Source: Vibrio cholerae
Lineage (GTDB): Bacteria > Actinomycetota > Actinomycetes > Actinomycetales > Micrococcaceae
Length of the DNA: 64,000 bases
NCBI GenBank assembly: GCA_009728235.1
Contig: WNZI01000011.1
Coordinates: 1 to 64,000, forward strand
Reading direction: 5' to 3'
Positions 8,573 through 17,658 of the stretch are shown one piece after another (position 1 is the stretch's first letter; each line of letters opens with the position of its first letter). The notes under the pieces were generated by a model that was given only the letters and a program-made list of their open reading frames with translations, was not told the origin of the DNA and ran no database searches. The translations under genes and the position numbers were made by a program.

Positions 8573-9433
8573 TCATTCGGAGCTGAGCTGACCTCGGATG
8601 GTTCGGTCGCCCGTCACCTGGGGCTCGTCCCTGCGGGTCCCGACGGCGATCAGGGAATCGGCGTTGAGGACGAAGTCGCTTCCGAGCCGCTGCACGAAGG
8701 CGTTCCGCACCTGCTGCAGCAGGTCGGGGTCGTCGGGCAGCAGCCCGCGGTAGGCGCTGCCCAGCGCCAGGGACCACGCATGATCGGGTTCGAGGGGAAC
8801 GGTCAGCCCGAGCCGCTCGACGCTGACATCCGTGAGCCCCCGCGCGAGCAGCCAGTCCGACAGCCGTTCCACGGACGCGAGTCTCCTGCTGTTCTCCACG
8901 AAGACCGGGACGCCGGAGGAGGCCCCCGCCGTGCCGTCGGTGGAGCGGATCGTCTCGAGGAGGAGGTCGCCGAAGGGTTCGAGCGCCCCGTCGTCCCAAG
9001 CGCTCAGGGCGATCCGCCCACGGGGACGGAGCATCCGGACGAGGTGGTCCATGCCCGCGTCCAGATCGTCCAGCAGCAGCACGCCGTAGCAGCTGACGAT
9101 GGCGTCGTAGGGCTCGACGGGGGACCACCGGCTCGGGTCCGAACGGTGGAAGGAGACGTTCGCCAGTGCGAGTGTCGCTGCCTTGCCCTCTGCGAGATCC
9201 AGCATGGCCGAGGACAGGTCGAGGGCGTCGACGTGCCCGTCGGGGCCCACGAGCTGGGCTGCCGGGATCGTCCCGGATCCGGTCCCCGCGAAGACGTCGA
9301 GGACCCGCTCACCCACGAGGAGGTCGGCTGCCGCGACGACGGCGTTGCTCACCGGGTTCCACACGGCCGGAGCAAGGCGGTCGTAGTCCTCCGCACCGCC
9401 ATCGGGCAGGGTTGCGGCGTGGCGAGCGGGCAT
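8573..9433 (-). CDS. Class I SAM-dependent methyltransferase
   Basis: 286 residues with the nucleotide-binding motif I VLDVFAGTGSGTIPAA (about 43-58), the acidic post-I loop DALDLSSAMLDLAEGKA, and motif IV-like YDAIVSCYGVLLLDD. This places it in the UbiE/Methyltransf_11 group. The substrate cannot be predicted. ATG at 9433 has AGGAGCT upstream. It lies 19 bases downstream of trmL in the same orientation. Confidence 0.85.
   Translation of the reverse strand: MPARHAATLPDGGAEDYDRLAPAVWNPVSNAVVAAADLLVGERVLDVFAGTGSGTIPAAQLVGPDGHVDALDLSSAMLDLAEGKAATLALANVSFHRSDPSRWSPVEPYDAIVSCYGVLLLDDLDAGMDHLVRMLRPRGRIALSAWDDGALEPFGDLLLETIRSTDGTAGASSGVPVFVENSRRLASVERLSDWLLARGLTDVSVERLGLTVPLEPDHAWSLALGSAYRGLLPDDPDLLQQVRNAFVQRLGSDFVLNADSLIAVGTRRDEPQVTGDRTIRGQLSSE
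8575..8601 (-). promoter_or_regulatory. sigK: Candidate SigK-type promoter upstream of sigK-rskA
   Basis: On the minus strand CCATCC (8601-8596) is followed after 15 bases by CCGAAT (8580-8575). Both hexamers match the mycobacterial SigK consensus as I know it (CCATCC, 16-17 bases, CCGAAT), though the spacer is one or two bases short. It sits about 140 bases upstream of the sigK ATG in the right orientation and overlaps the end of the upstream methyltransferase gene. The remaining 8434-8572 stretch holds no gene. Confidence 0.45.
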
Positions 9434-9452
9434 GGGGAGCTCCTAGGGTGTT

Positions 9453-9920
9453 CTACTGCTGGGCGCCCGCGAAGCCCTGTTGACGCCAGGCCTCGTAGAG
9501 GACGATCGAAGCGGTGTTGGCGAGATTGAGCGAACGGCGCGAGGGGAGCATGGGGACACGGACGCGCGACGTCACGTGGGGGTCGTGCTTCACGTCGTGC
9601 GGGAGCCCGTCGGACTCGCGCCCGAACAGCAGGACGTCCGTCGGCCGGTAGGCGATGTCCGCGTAGGAGACGTCACCGTCGGAGGTGTAGGCGAACACGC
9701 GGTCGGGCTGCAATGCGTCCCAGGCGTCCCCGAGCGTGGGGTGGACGTGCAGCACCGCGAGGTCGTGGTAGTCCAGTCCCGCCCGCTTCAGCTTGGAATC
9801 CGCGAGGCTGAAACCGAGTGGCTCGACGAGGTGCAGCTCCGCACCCGCGACCGCTGCGAGCCGGATGGCAGCACCCGTGTTGCCGGGTATCTCGGGGGTG
9901 TGGAAGAGGATGCGGAACAC
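9453..9920 (-). CDS. trmL: tRNA (cytidine/uridine-34 2'-O)-methyltransferase
   Basis: 155 residues, the normal size of TrmL/YibK, a SPOUT enzyme that methylates the wobble ribose of tRNA-Leu isoacceptors. Visible motifs are FHTPEIPGNTGAAIRLAA at the N-terminus, LLFGRESDGLP (motif 2) and the knot-forming LPSRRSLNLANTASIVLYEA (motif 3). It starts 10 bases from the end of the J-domain gene. Confidence 0.93.
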   Translation of the reverse strand: MFRILFHTPEIPGNTGAAIRLAAVAGAELHLVEPLGFSLADSKLKRAGLDYHDLAVLHVHPTLGDAWDALQPDRVFAYTSDGDVSYADIAYRPTDVLLFGRESDGLPHDVKHDPHVTSRVRVPMLPSRRSLNLANTASIVLYEAWRQQGFAGAQQ

Positions 9921-9929
9921 TGCTCCATC

Positions 9930-10892
9930 CTAGCTTCCGGCGGACGCCAGCAGGCGCGCCAGGATGGGCAGCTGTACCACGTTCGGGCTGGGGCCGGCGG
10001 AGAGGAAGGAGCGGAGGGTACGCATGGCGGTCCCCGCGTTGACCACCTGGGTGAAGGTGGACGACGCGCGGTCGAAACCCGGGGGGACATCGATCACGGG
10101 AGCGAAGGGATTGTCGGGAGCTCCGTGGATGATCACCCAGCCGGCGACGTTGCAGTCGGGGAACAGCTCCTGAACGGCACGCACCGCCCGGGGCAGGGTC
10201 AGATCCACCGGCCGGCCCTGGTGGCGCAGGGAACGGCCGTCCCAGGAGAAGTTACCGGGAGCGGCCGTGAACGAATCGACGACGGCCATCCGGTACCCGG
10301 CGAGCACCACGTGCCCGGCCGTCGTACCGTCGCGGTCGTCGAGCTCGATCCCGTTCACCAGACGGGCCGCGGGATAGGTCGGAAGCAGTGCCCGCTCGAG
10401 CAGGGCCGCGGTGCGCAGTTCGCCGTCGATCCGGGACCGGGTGGCGGAGGACATCCGGGCGAACATGCCGGGCTTGCGTGGAGCCCCGTGGACCTGGCGA
10501 CCGGCGAGGATGAGGGGGACCTCCGGTGGGGCCGACGGCGAGAAGGGCGGCAGGTAGAGAGGAGGGGAGCCCGCCGCATCGTCGTCGTCCGCGTGCGTCC
10601 GGGTGGCGGCCCGGCCTGCCGATCCAGGCCGGGACCCTGCCGTGTCGGTGGTCCCGGGACGGGGCGAAGCCGATCGACCGCGACCGGTCTCGGCGTCGTA
10701 CCGCTCCCTCCGTTGCGGGTCGCTCAGGGTCTCGTAGGCGACGGCGACGTCGTGGAACCGGGCGGCGCTGCCCCCGAGGTCCGGGTGCGCAGCACGGGCG
10801 GCACGACGGTACGCGTCCTTGATGTCCTTGGTGCCGGCTCCCGGGGGCACGCCGAGGACGTCGTAGTACGACTCCCGCGCGGACTCTGCCAT
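9930..10892 (-). CDS. J-domain protein with a C-terminal NERD-like domain
   Basis: 320 residues. The N-terminal J domain (1-70, YYDVLGVPPGAGTKDIKDAY and the diagnostic HPD at about 36-38) should stimulate an Hsp70. A Gly/Ser/Asp-rich linker runs to about residue 110. The C-terminal half (ATRSRIDGELRTAALLERAL, then GHVVLAGYRMAVVDS, then a segment ending GWVIIHG) resembles nuclease-related NERD domains in pattern, though I do not see the full catalytic set. No zinc-finger or DnaJ C-terminal substrate domains are present, so it is not DnaJ itself. First gene of a three-gene leftward run with trmL and the methyltransferase. Confidence 0.78.
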   Translation of the reverse strand: MAESARESYYDVLGVPPGAGTKDIKDAYRRAARAAHPDLGGSAARFHDVAVAYETLSDPQRRERYDAETGRGRSASPRPGTTDTAGSRPGSAGRAATRTHADDDDAAGSPPLYLPPFSPSAPPEVPLILAGRQVHGAPRKPGMFARMSSATRSRIDGELRTAALLERALLPTYPAARLVNGIELDDRDGTTAGHVVLAGYRMAVVDSFTAAPGNFSWDGRSLRHQGRPVDLTLPRAVRAVQELFPDCNVAGWVIIHGAPDNPFAPVIDVPPGFDRASSTFTQVVNAGTAMRTLRSFLSAGPSPNVVQLPILARLLASAGS

Positions 10893-11178
10893 CGGTACGG
10901 CGTCTCCTGACGAATCGTGGTGCAGTGGGGCGGAACGTTCTGGTGGTGCATCGTGCCGGGAGTCCGCACACGTCCTCCGAGACTAGATGCACAGGCGGGT
11001 CCGTTCCAAAGCCGGACCCGGCGGGCACCGTCTCCGGTAGAACGGAGAACCGCCGCCCGAAGTTCGCGGGGTGGTCACGGTCGCATGGGGAGTCCTGCCC
11101 CTTGCGGCTGCTCCGGCCCGCACTACAGTGGAGACGGCACCCGGCCGGGCGCCGGCATCGGGCGAGGGGACAGCAGGC

Positions 11179-11898
11179 GTGCAGCGGAGCTGGTTCGGCG
11201 CCCGGTACCCCACGGCCTTCGCGATCGTCGCGTTGCTCCTGTCCGTCTCCGCCTGCACGATCGAGGTCCCGATCGCGCCGGGTCCCGGTTCCGGAGGCAC
11301 ACCCTCACCCACCATGGTGACGGAGGGTACGGCGACGACGGCGGCGGCGGACGGTACGGCGACGGAGCTACCACCCCTGACCCGGGCGCAGATCACGAAA
11401 GAGGACCTGACGCTCGCCCGCGGGAGCTACCTGGCGGCCGGTGAGAGCGTTGCCTTCGCCGACGGTATGACGCGCTCGGACGGCTGGACGCCGCGCCAGA
11501 TGATGGTCAACGGCGAGTCCGTCTACGAGAACGGCGTCGGCTGTCGGGCGTCGCTGCGCTACACCGGGCTGCAGACGCCGCTCGTCGTGGAAGGCGACGA
11601 CAGGGCGTCGACCGAAGCGCTCTTCCAGTTCCTCGACCCGAGCATCCTGCCCGAGTACCTGATGACGACGACCTGGCTCTGGGGCGAGAATCCCGGAGAG
11701 TCATCGGCGGGCATCGAGTTCCTGACGTACCTCCAGCCCGCCACCGATGCGGCGCCGGCGAGCGCCGTGTCCCTGCGCCTGTTCAACCAGCTGCGCACCG
11801 GGCTGGCCTTCACGGTCTCGTGTCCGTCCGACGATCAGCTCACGGCAGCCGTCGCAGACGTCCGCAGCCGGGTCTCGGTGGTTCCGCCCCGGTCCTGA
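11179..11898 (+). CDS. Putative lipoprotein of unknown function
   Basis: 239 residues. The N-terminus has a short basic region, a hydrophobic stretch (FAIVALLLSVS) and a lipobox ending in Cys (LSVSAC), followed by a Pro/Gly/Thr-rich linker. The mature domain carries two further Cys (GVGCRASLRY and FTVSCPSDD) that could form a disulfide. No family was recognised. GTG at 11179 is preferred because it places the signal peptide at the start and has GGGGA upstream. The 286 bases before it hold no gene that I can support. It converges with the RibD_C gene. Confidence 0.72.
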   Translation: MQRSWFGARYPTAFAIVALLLSVSACTIEVPIAPGPGSGGTPSPTMVTEGTATTAAADGTATELPPLTRAQITKEDLTLARGSYLAAGESVAFADGMTRSDGWTPRQMMVNGESVYENGVGCRASLRYTGLQTPLVVEGDDRASTEALFQFLDPSILPEYLMTTTWLWGENPGESSAGIEFLTYLQPATDAAPASAVSLRLFNQLRTGLAFTVSCPSDDQLTAAVADVRSRVSVVPPRS

Positions 11899-11975
11899 GC
11901 CGTCCTGCCCGCGTCCCGACTCCTCCGTGGTGGGTCACCAGCGGTTCGCCCGACCGGCCGGAGCGCCCTGGGGCG

Positions 11976-12719
11976 TCACCCCACCCGGCGGTAGAGCGCG
12001 TAGAGCGCAGAGTCCTCGGTCAGCAGCGATGCGAGCTCAAGGGACGCAGCCTCGCCGGGACTGGTGCCCACGGAGATGCGCGGGCCGTCGCCCCCCACCA
12101 GCAGGGGACTGATGGACAGGCACAGCTCATCGACGCACCCCGACCGGGTGAAATCACCGAGGACGGCCGGCCCGCCCTCGCTCAGGACCCTGAGCAGCCC
12201 GCGCCTGCCCAGTTCGGCGAGGACGACGGGTGCTTCGACGGTGACGGCTCCGCAGGTCACGACGTCGGCGACGCGCTCCAGCTCCGCGCGCCTGGTCGCC
12301 GGCGCGTTCCCGCTCGTGAGGACGAGGGGCCGGACGGGGGCGTCCCGGAAGAAGCCGCTGTCCGGATCGAGGTCGAGGCTGCCGGAGATGACAGCCACGG
12401 CTGGATGCGCTTCGAGGCGGTGTGCCTTCCGCCAGGACTGCGCGCCGGTGTCGACCAGCGGGCCGCCGTATCCCTCCGCGCGGATCGTCCCGGCTCCCAC
12501 GAGGACGACGTCGGCCAGGCGCCTCAGGACGTCGAAAATCCGCTTGTCGCCGTCGTTGCCGAGGCCTGCCGAGAGACCGCCGCTCGTCGCCGCGCCGTCG
12601 GCCGCCGCGACGAAATTGAAACGGACGTAGGGCTCTTCCGTGGCGGGGTAGGCGTAGATGCGGTGCAGGGCATCGTCGTCGACCTCGACCGGCGAGGCAG
12701 GGATCAGGGCGGAGATCAC
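11976..12719 (-). CDS. RibD C-terminal (pyrimidine reductase/DHFR-fold) family protein
   Basis: 247 residues of the RibD_C superfamily, NADPH-dependent reductases of the dihydrofolate reductase fold. Visible are VRFNFVAAADGAAT near the N-terminus, ADVVLVGAGTIRAEGYG, and the GGP loop (LSEGGPAVLGDFTRSGCVDE). No RibD deaminase domain is present, so it is a stand-alone reductase. GTG at 12719 overlaps the folP-like stop by the GTGA arrangement, giving tight coupling. The substrate may be a pyrimidine of riboflavin synthesis or, given the neighbour, a pterin. The last is inference only. Confidence 0.82.
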   Translation of the reverse strand: MISALIPASPVEVDDDALHRIYAYPATEEPYVRFNFVAAADGAATSGGLSAGLGNDGDKRIFDVLRRLADVVLVGAGTIRAEGYGGPLVDTGAQSWRKAHRLEAHPAVAVISGSLDLDPDSGFFRDAPVRPLVLTSGNAPATRRAELERVADVVTCGAVTVEAPVVLAELGRRGLLRVLSEGGPAVLGDFTRSGCVDELCLSISPLLVGGDGPRISVGTSPGEAASLELASLLTEDSALYALYRRVG

Positions 12720-13660
12720 GGTGCCACCGGCTCGTTGACGTCGCTCATGTTGTGGCGCAGGTAGGCGGGTTCCCTCCACCCGAGCACGGCCTCGGTGAGG
12801 TCGATCGCGGCGCGGGAGGCCCGGACGTCGTGCATCCGCAGCACGCGGGCGCCGCCCAGGATGCAGATCACGCCCGCTGCGAGGGATCCCTCCGTCCGCT
12901 CGCGCTTGGGGCGGTCGAGGGTCTCCCCGATGAAGTCCTTGTTCGAGACGGCCGCGAGGGTCGGGAATCCCAGCCCGGCGATCTCGGGCAGACGCCGGGT
13001 GAGCTCGAGGGAGTGCAGCGTGTTCTTGTTCAGGTCGTGTCCTGGATCGAGGAGGATCCTGTCCTCAGGGATGCCCAGCCGGACGGCGTCGTCGACCTTC
13101 CGCAGCAGGAAGTCGGCGATCTCCCGCACCACGTCCCCGTAGGTGGGGCGCGGGTACACGGTCCGCGGCGCGGCCAGGCTGTGCGTGATGACGAGGTGTG
13201 CTCCGGCTTCGGCGACGACCGCGGCCATGTCGGGATCCCGCAGTCCGGTGGTGTCGTTGACCACGTTCGCGCCGGCCGCGAGCGCCTGTCGGGCCACGTC
13301 CGGCAAAAACGTATCGGCGGAGATGATGACGTCCGACACGGCCCGGACCGCACGGATCACGGGGACGATCCGGTCGGCCTCCTCCGCTGCCGGGATGGGG
13401 TCCCCGGGGGAGAAGGGGGCACCGCCGATGTCCACCCAGTCGGCCCCGTCACGCACCGCCTTCAGCGACGCATCGACGGCGGCCTGGAGTGCGAAGGTCG
13501 TGCCGCCGTCGTAGAAGGAGTCGGGCGTCCGGTTGATCACCGCCATGAGGGCGACCTGCCGGTCGAAGTCCACGGTCCGGGAACCGAACGTATGCACCGC
13601 GTGCCGATACGTCGGGACGAAGATGGCGGAGGAGGAAGGAGCCGCTGCTTGACTGTCCAC
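12716..13660 (-). CDS. folP: Dihydropteroate synthase family protein, FolP2-like variant
   Basis: 314 residues with the TIM-barrel DHPS landmarks: AVINRTPDSFYDGG, SADTF, VVNDTTGLRDP, DPGHDLNKN, SNKDFIGE and RMHDV. Several differ from canonical DHPS: the loop normally GGESTRPGA reads GGAPFSPGD, and GxSRKxxxG reads VSNKDFIGE. Canonical DHPS condenses p-aminobenzoate with hydroxymethyl-dihydropterin diphosphate. Mycobacterial FolP2 is a homologue reported to lack that activity, and this protein looks closer to that kind. GTG start at 13660. Coupled to the RibD_C gene downstream. Confidence 0.8.
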   Translation of the reverse strand: MDSQAAAPSSSAIFVPTYRHAVHTFGSRTVDFDRQVALMAVINRTPDSFYDGGTTFALQAAVDASLKAVRDGADWVDIGGAPFSPGDPIPAAEEADRIVPVIRAVRAVSDVIISADTFLPDVARQALAAGANVVNDTTGLRDPDMAAVVAEAGAHLVITHSLAAPRTVYPRPTYGDVVREIADFLLRKVDDAVRLGIPEDRILLDPGHDLNKNTLHSLELTRRLPEIAGLGFPTLAAVSNKDFIGETLDRPKRERTEGSLAAGVICILGGARVLRMHDVRASRAAIDLTEAVLGWREPAYLRHNMSDVNEPVAP

Positions 13661-13768
13661 CCTGCAGTTCTACCACTGCAGCTACCGGCGCCCCGCTTCC
13701 GGCGAGCGGACCGCGTGACCGCCACCACGGGAATCGGCGAGCGGAGCCGGCGGCCGTAGAATCGGAGC

Positions 13769-14995
13769 ATGCCCGTGTACGTCGACCACGCGGCGACCAC
13801 GCCGATCTCGGCGCCGGCGCTCGCCGCCCTCACCCGCGAACTCAGCCGGAGCGGCAATCCGTCCTCGCTCCACGGCTCGGGTCGTCGTGCCCGCCGCTCC
13901 GTCGAGGACGCGCGGGAGACGATCGCCGCAGCCGCGGGAGCGCATGCCTCGGAGGTCATCTTCACCTCGGGCGGGACGGAGGCGGACAACCTCGCGATCA
14001 AGGGACTCTACTGGGCGCGTCGCGCCTCGGCCCCGCAACGCACCCGCATCATCTGCAGCTCCGTGGAGCATCACGCCGTGCAGGACACCGTGCAGTGGCT
14101 CGAGCGTCACGAGGGTGCCGAGGTCATCTGGCTGCCCGTCGACGCGGCCGGCGTCGTGTCGCTCGACGCCCTGCGCGCGGCGCTCGCCGAGTGCCACGAT
14201 CGCACGGCACTCGTGACGGTCATGTGGGCCAACAACGAGGTGGGCACGGTGCAGCCGGTGCACGAGGTCGTCGCCGAGGCCGAACGGTACGCAGTGCCCG
14301 TCCACAGCGACGCCGTCCAGGCCTTCGGGTCCCTCCCGGTGTCCTTCGCCGATTCCGGGCTGGCGACCATGGCCGTCAGTGCGCACAAGATCGGCGGACC
14401 GGTAGGCGTGGGCGCCCTCCTGGTCGGACGCTCGGTCACACTCACCCCCGTGCAGCACGGCGGCGGTCAGGAGCGCGACATCAGGTCCGGCACCCTCGAC
14501 GGCGCGGGCATCGCTGCCTTCGCCGCCGCCGCCCACGATGCGGTCTCGGGCCTCGACGCCGAGGCCGCTCGGGTCGCGGCACTGCGGGACGCGCTCATCG
14601 AGGGGATCCTCCGCGAGGTGCCGGAAGCGGTGCTGCGCGGCGTCGGGCATCCCGCTCGGGAAGGCGCACGCCTGCCGGGCAACGTCCACTTCACCTTCCC
14701 GGGGTGCGAGGGGGACTCGCTGCTGTTCCTCCTCGACCTCGCCGGGATCGAGTCCTCCACGGGCTCCGCCTGCACGGCGGGCGTGCCGCGTCCTTCCCAC
14801 GTGCTGCTGGCCATGGGGCTGACGGAGGTCGAGGCGCGGGGCGCCCAGCGATTCAGTCTCGGGCATACATCGACCACCGCCGACGTTGACGCCGTGGTGC
14901 GCGCGATCGGTGAAGCCCATGCCCGTGCACGCAAGGCCGGCATGGCCGGACACGCATCATCCATCCAGACAGCAGGAACGGGTTTTCTCTCATGA
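13769..14995 (+). CDS. Cysteine desulfurase (NifS/IscS family)
   Basis: 408 residues, a PLP enzyme that removes sulfur from cysteine for tRNA thiolation and Fe-S clusters. Motifs include YVDHAATTP at the N-terminus, [15 protein letters not shown], the PLP Lys in SAHKIGGP (about residue 209) and the active-site Cys in [11 protein letters not shown] (about 335). The ATGA overlap with mnmA indicates that it is the dedicated sulfur donor for MnmA. The distal end after residue ~385 is extended relative to the minimal enzyme. Confidence 0.93.
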   Translation: MPVYVDHAATTPISAPALAALTRELSRSGNPSSLHGSGRRARRSVEDARETIAAAAGAHASEVIFTSGGTEADNLAIKGLYWARRASAPQRTRIICSSVEHHAVQDTVQWLERHEGAEVIWLPVDAAGVVSLDALRAALAECHDRTALVTVMWANNEVGTVQPVHEVVAEAERYAVPVHSDAVQAFGSLPVSFADSGLATMAVSAHKIGGPVGVGALLVGRSVTLTPVQHGGGQERDIRSGTLDGAGIAAFAAAAHDAVSGLDAEAARVAALRDALIEGILREVPEAVLRGVGHPAREGARLPGNVHFTFPGCEGDSLLFLLDLAGIESSTGSACTAGVPRPSHVLLAMGLTEVEARGAQRFSLGHTSTTADVDAVVRAIGEAHARARKAGMAGHASSIQTAGTGFLS

Positions 14996-16134
14996 GGGTA
15001 CTGGCAGCGATGAGCGGCGGCGTCGACTCAGCGGTGGCGGCGGCACGGGCCGTCGAGGCAGGGCACGACGTCGTCGGAGTGCACCTCGCCCTGTCCCGCA
15101 TGCCGGGGACACTGCGCACCGGCAGCCGTGGCTGCTGCACCATCGAGGACTCCCGGGACGCGTGGCGAGCGTGCGACATCCTCGGGATCCCCTACTACGT
15201 CTGGGATTTCTCCGAGCGCTTCAAGGAGGACGTGGTGGACGACTTCGTCGCGGAGTACGCCGCCGGCAGGACACCCAACCCCTGCATGCGCTGCAACGAG
15301 CGCATCAAGTTCGCGGCACTGCTCGAGAAGGCCCTCGCCCTGGGGTTCGACGCCGTCTGCACCGGCCACTACGCCAGGGTCGTCGAGGACTCCGACGGCA
15401 ATCCGGAACTGCACCGTGCCGCCGACTGGGCCAAGGACCAGTCCTACGTGCTGGGCGTCCTGACCCACGAGCAGCTCAAGCACTCGATGTTCCCGCTCGC
15501 CGAGACACCGTCCAAGGCCGAGGTCCGCGCGGAGGCCGAGCGGCGCGGCCTCTCCGTGGCCAACAAGCCGGACAGCCACGACATCTGCTTCATCCCGGAC
15601 GGCGACACGCGCGGCTGGCTGGAGGAGCGCATCGAGATGACCGACGGCGACATCCTCGACGTCGACGGTGAGAAGATCGGCAGCCACCCGGGCGCGAACG
15701 CCTTCACCGTCGGTCAGCGGCGCGGCCTGAAGCTGGGCACTCCCGCGGCGGACGGCAAGCCACGGTTCGTGCTCGAGATCCGCCCCAAGCAGAACGAGGT
15801 CGTGGTCGGTCCGGAACACCTGCTCGCCATCGACGAGATGCGGGGGATCAAGGTCTCCTGGGCGGGGCTGCCCCTGCCCGAGGTCGCGACCGGCAACGAG
15901 TTCGACTGCATGGCGCAGGTGCGCGCCCACGGTGATCCCGTCGCCGCCTACGCCGTCGTCGAACGGGACGACGACGGTGTCCAGCAGCTCGTCGTGCGAC
16001 TCGTCGAGCCGATGCGCGGCGTAGCACCCGGTCAGACGGTCGTGCTGTACCAGGGGACGCGCGTGCTCGGCCAGGCGACCATCGACTCCGCGCGGTCGGC
16101 CCTCCGCCCGGCGCTGGCGGGCATCGGGGGCTAG
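14992..16134 (+). CDS. mnmA: tRNA-specific 2-thiouridylase
   Basis: 380 residues. MnmA adenylates U34 of tRNA-Glu, -Gln and -Lys and inserts sulfur. The PP-loop SGGVDSAV lies at about 8-15, the first catalytic Cys in [12 protein letters not shown] (about 99-102) and the second in [12 protein letters not shown] (about 199), followed by the GQRRGLKLG segment and a C-terminal beta-barrel. The start ATG overlaps the desulfurase stop (ATGA), so the two are translationally coupled. Confidence 0.96.
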   Translation: MRVLAAMSGGVDSAVAAARAVEAGHDVVGVHLALSRMPGTLRTGSRGCCTIEDSRDAWRACDILGIPYYVWDFSERFKEDVVDDFVAEYAAGRTPNPCMRCNERIKFAALLEKALALGFDAVCTGHYARVVEDSDGNPELHRAADWAKDQSYVLGVLTHEQLKHSMFPLAETPSKAEVRAEAERRGLSVANKPDSHDICFIPDGDTRGWLEERIEMTDGDILDVDGEKIGSHPGANAFTVGQRRGLKLGTPAADGKPRFVLEIRPKQNEVVVGPEHLLAIDEMRGIKVSWAGLPLPEVATGNEFDCMAQVRAHGDPVAAYAVVERDDDGVQQLVVRLVEPMRGVAPGQTVVLYQGTRVLGQATIDSARSALRPALAGIGG

Positions 16135-16177
16135 TCGCAGTTTCCGGAGGTCCGGCGGCTTCTGCTTGACTGGAGCC

Positions 16178-16597
16178 ATGACGCATCCCCGTAGCGGCTT
16201 CGACCCGGCAGCCAGTTCACTCGCAGGCGACGTCGCTCCCGAGGTGATGGCCGAACTCCTCTCGGTGAGGAGTTCGATCGACAACATCGACGCGACGCTC
16301 GTCTACCTCCTCGCGGAGAGGTTCAAGGCCACGCAGCGCGTAGGGCACCTGAAAGCCGAACACAGCCTCCCCGCCGGGGACCCGCAGCGTGAGGCAGCGC
16401 AGATCGCCAGGCTCAGGATGCTGGCGGAGGAGGCGCAGCTGGACCCGGCGTTCGCCGAGAAGTTCCTGAACTTCATCATCTCCGAGGTGATCCGGCATCA
16501 TCAGGCCATCTCCGAGAACCGCCGCCCCGGTGCCGACGCGGCGCCGCCGAGCGTACCGCCGGCTGCCCCGACAGGTGAGCAGTCGTCCCGTGGCTGA
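16178..16597 (+). CDS. Chorismate mutase (AroQ class)
   Basis: 139 residues. It is the small all-helical AroQ type that converts chorismate to prephenate for Phe/Tyr synthesis. The segment LLSVRSSIDNIDATLVYLLAERFKATQRVGHLKAE carries the conserved Arg, Asp and Lys positions, and a C-terminal helix ends FIISEVIRHHQAI. The last ~25 residues are Pro/Ala-rich. ATG at 16178 has TGGAG upstream. It overlaps the next gene, whose GTG lies 23 bases before this stop. Confidence 0.88.
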   Translation: MTHPRSGFDPAASSLAGDVAPEVMAELLSVRSSIDNIDATLVYLLAERFKATQRVGHLKAEHSLPAGDPQREAAQIARLRMLAEEAQLDPAFAEKFLNFIISEVIRHHQAISENRRPGADAAPPSVPPAAPTGEQSSRG

Positions 16598-17620
16598 GCC
16601 GGGTACCGACACCACCGTGGGCGCGACGATCGCCGGGGACTGGCCGGGCACGGACCCCCTGGAGGCCGAGCGCGCCGTCCGCGGTGAGCTCGGAGGAGCG
16701 GATCTGCCCGTCCTTCCCTCCCTGCCGGCGCGCGGACCCGGCAGCGACGCCGTCGGACGGACGCTCGGCGTGCTGGTGGAGCTTCCCTTCGATCTCCAGC
16801 CCCATGGTTGGAGGCTGGTCCAACGGCCGGGCAAGGACCAGCGCCGCGCGGAGTCCGCGCTGGCGTCCGACATCAACGCACTCGGCGACGTCGCTGGTGC
16901 CGAGGAGCGGCCGGCACAGCGCCTGAAGCTCCACCTGCACGGACCCCTCTCCCTGGCCGCGGGCACGCATCTGCACGCCGGCGAGCGGGTCCTGGTCGAT
17001 CACGGTGCCCGGCGGGAACTCTACGAGTCCCTCGCCGTCGGAGCTGCGGACCTGGTCCGCCGGGTACGGTCGGTCGCCCGCGGCGCGGAGATCCTGCTGC
17101 AGCTCGACGAGCCCGAGGCCGGCGACGTCCTCACGGGAAGCGTCCCCACCTCGAGCGGGTACCGTACGCTGCGCGCCGTCGACCGGCGGGAAGCCACCGA
17201 GGCCTGGGACCTCGTCTCGGCATCCGCGCTCGCTGCGGGAGCTGCCGGCACCGTCGTGGCTCCGGGGAACGGCGCCGTGGCCTTCGATGCCGCGCGGTCG
17301 AGCGCGGCGACGGCGCTGTCCTTGAACCTGCGCGGAGTTCCGGACACGCGCTGGGAGTCGCTCGCCGAGGACACCGAGTCCGGACGCGAGCTGTGGCTCG
17401 CGATTCTCGACCCGGCCTCGGGGATCCCGCAGGTGAGCGCCCTCGTGGAATCCGTCCTGTCCGCCTGGCGCGCGTAGGCCTGCCCGTGACCGCGCTGGGC
17501 GCACTGACGGTCACGACGCTGCCCGGGACGGCCTCGGTATCGCCGTCCGACGCGGTCCGCACGGCAACCCGGCTCCGGCAGGTGGCCGAGGCGCTCGACC
17601 AGGTGCGCGGGGAAGGGTAG
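16575..17620 (+). CDS. MetE-like (cobalamin-independent methionine synthase superfamily) protein, frameshifted as read
   Basis: As read, the frame stops at 17477, but the following 140 bases in another frame continue the protein (GLPVTALGALTV to LDQVRGEG) and restoring one base near 17474 joins them, giving 348 residues. The fold pattern is that of the UROD/MetE C-terminal barrel: AGDWPGTDPLEAE, LPVLPSLPARGPGSD, LKLHLHGPLSLAA, ILLQLDEPEAGDVLTG. The protein is half the size of MetE and the barrel contains no Cys, so the zinc site of true methionine synthase is absent. Function is therefore unknown. GTG at 16575 overlaps the chorismate mutase end. Annotated in many actinobacteria simply as methionine synthase. 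Confidence 0.7.
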
Positions 17621-17658
17621 GGCAGCCGCCCCGGGACGCTACGTCCGCCCGACAGGGC

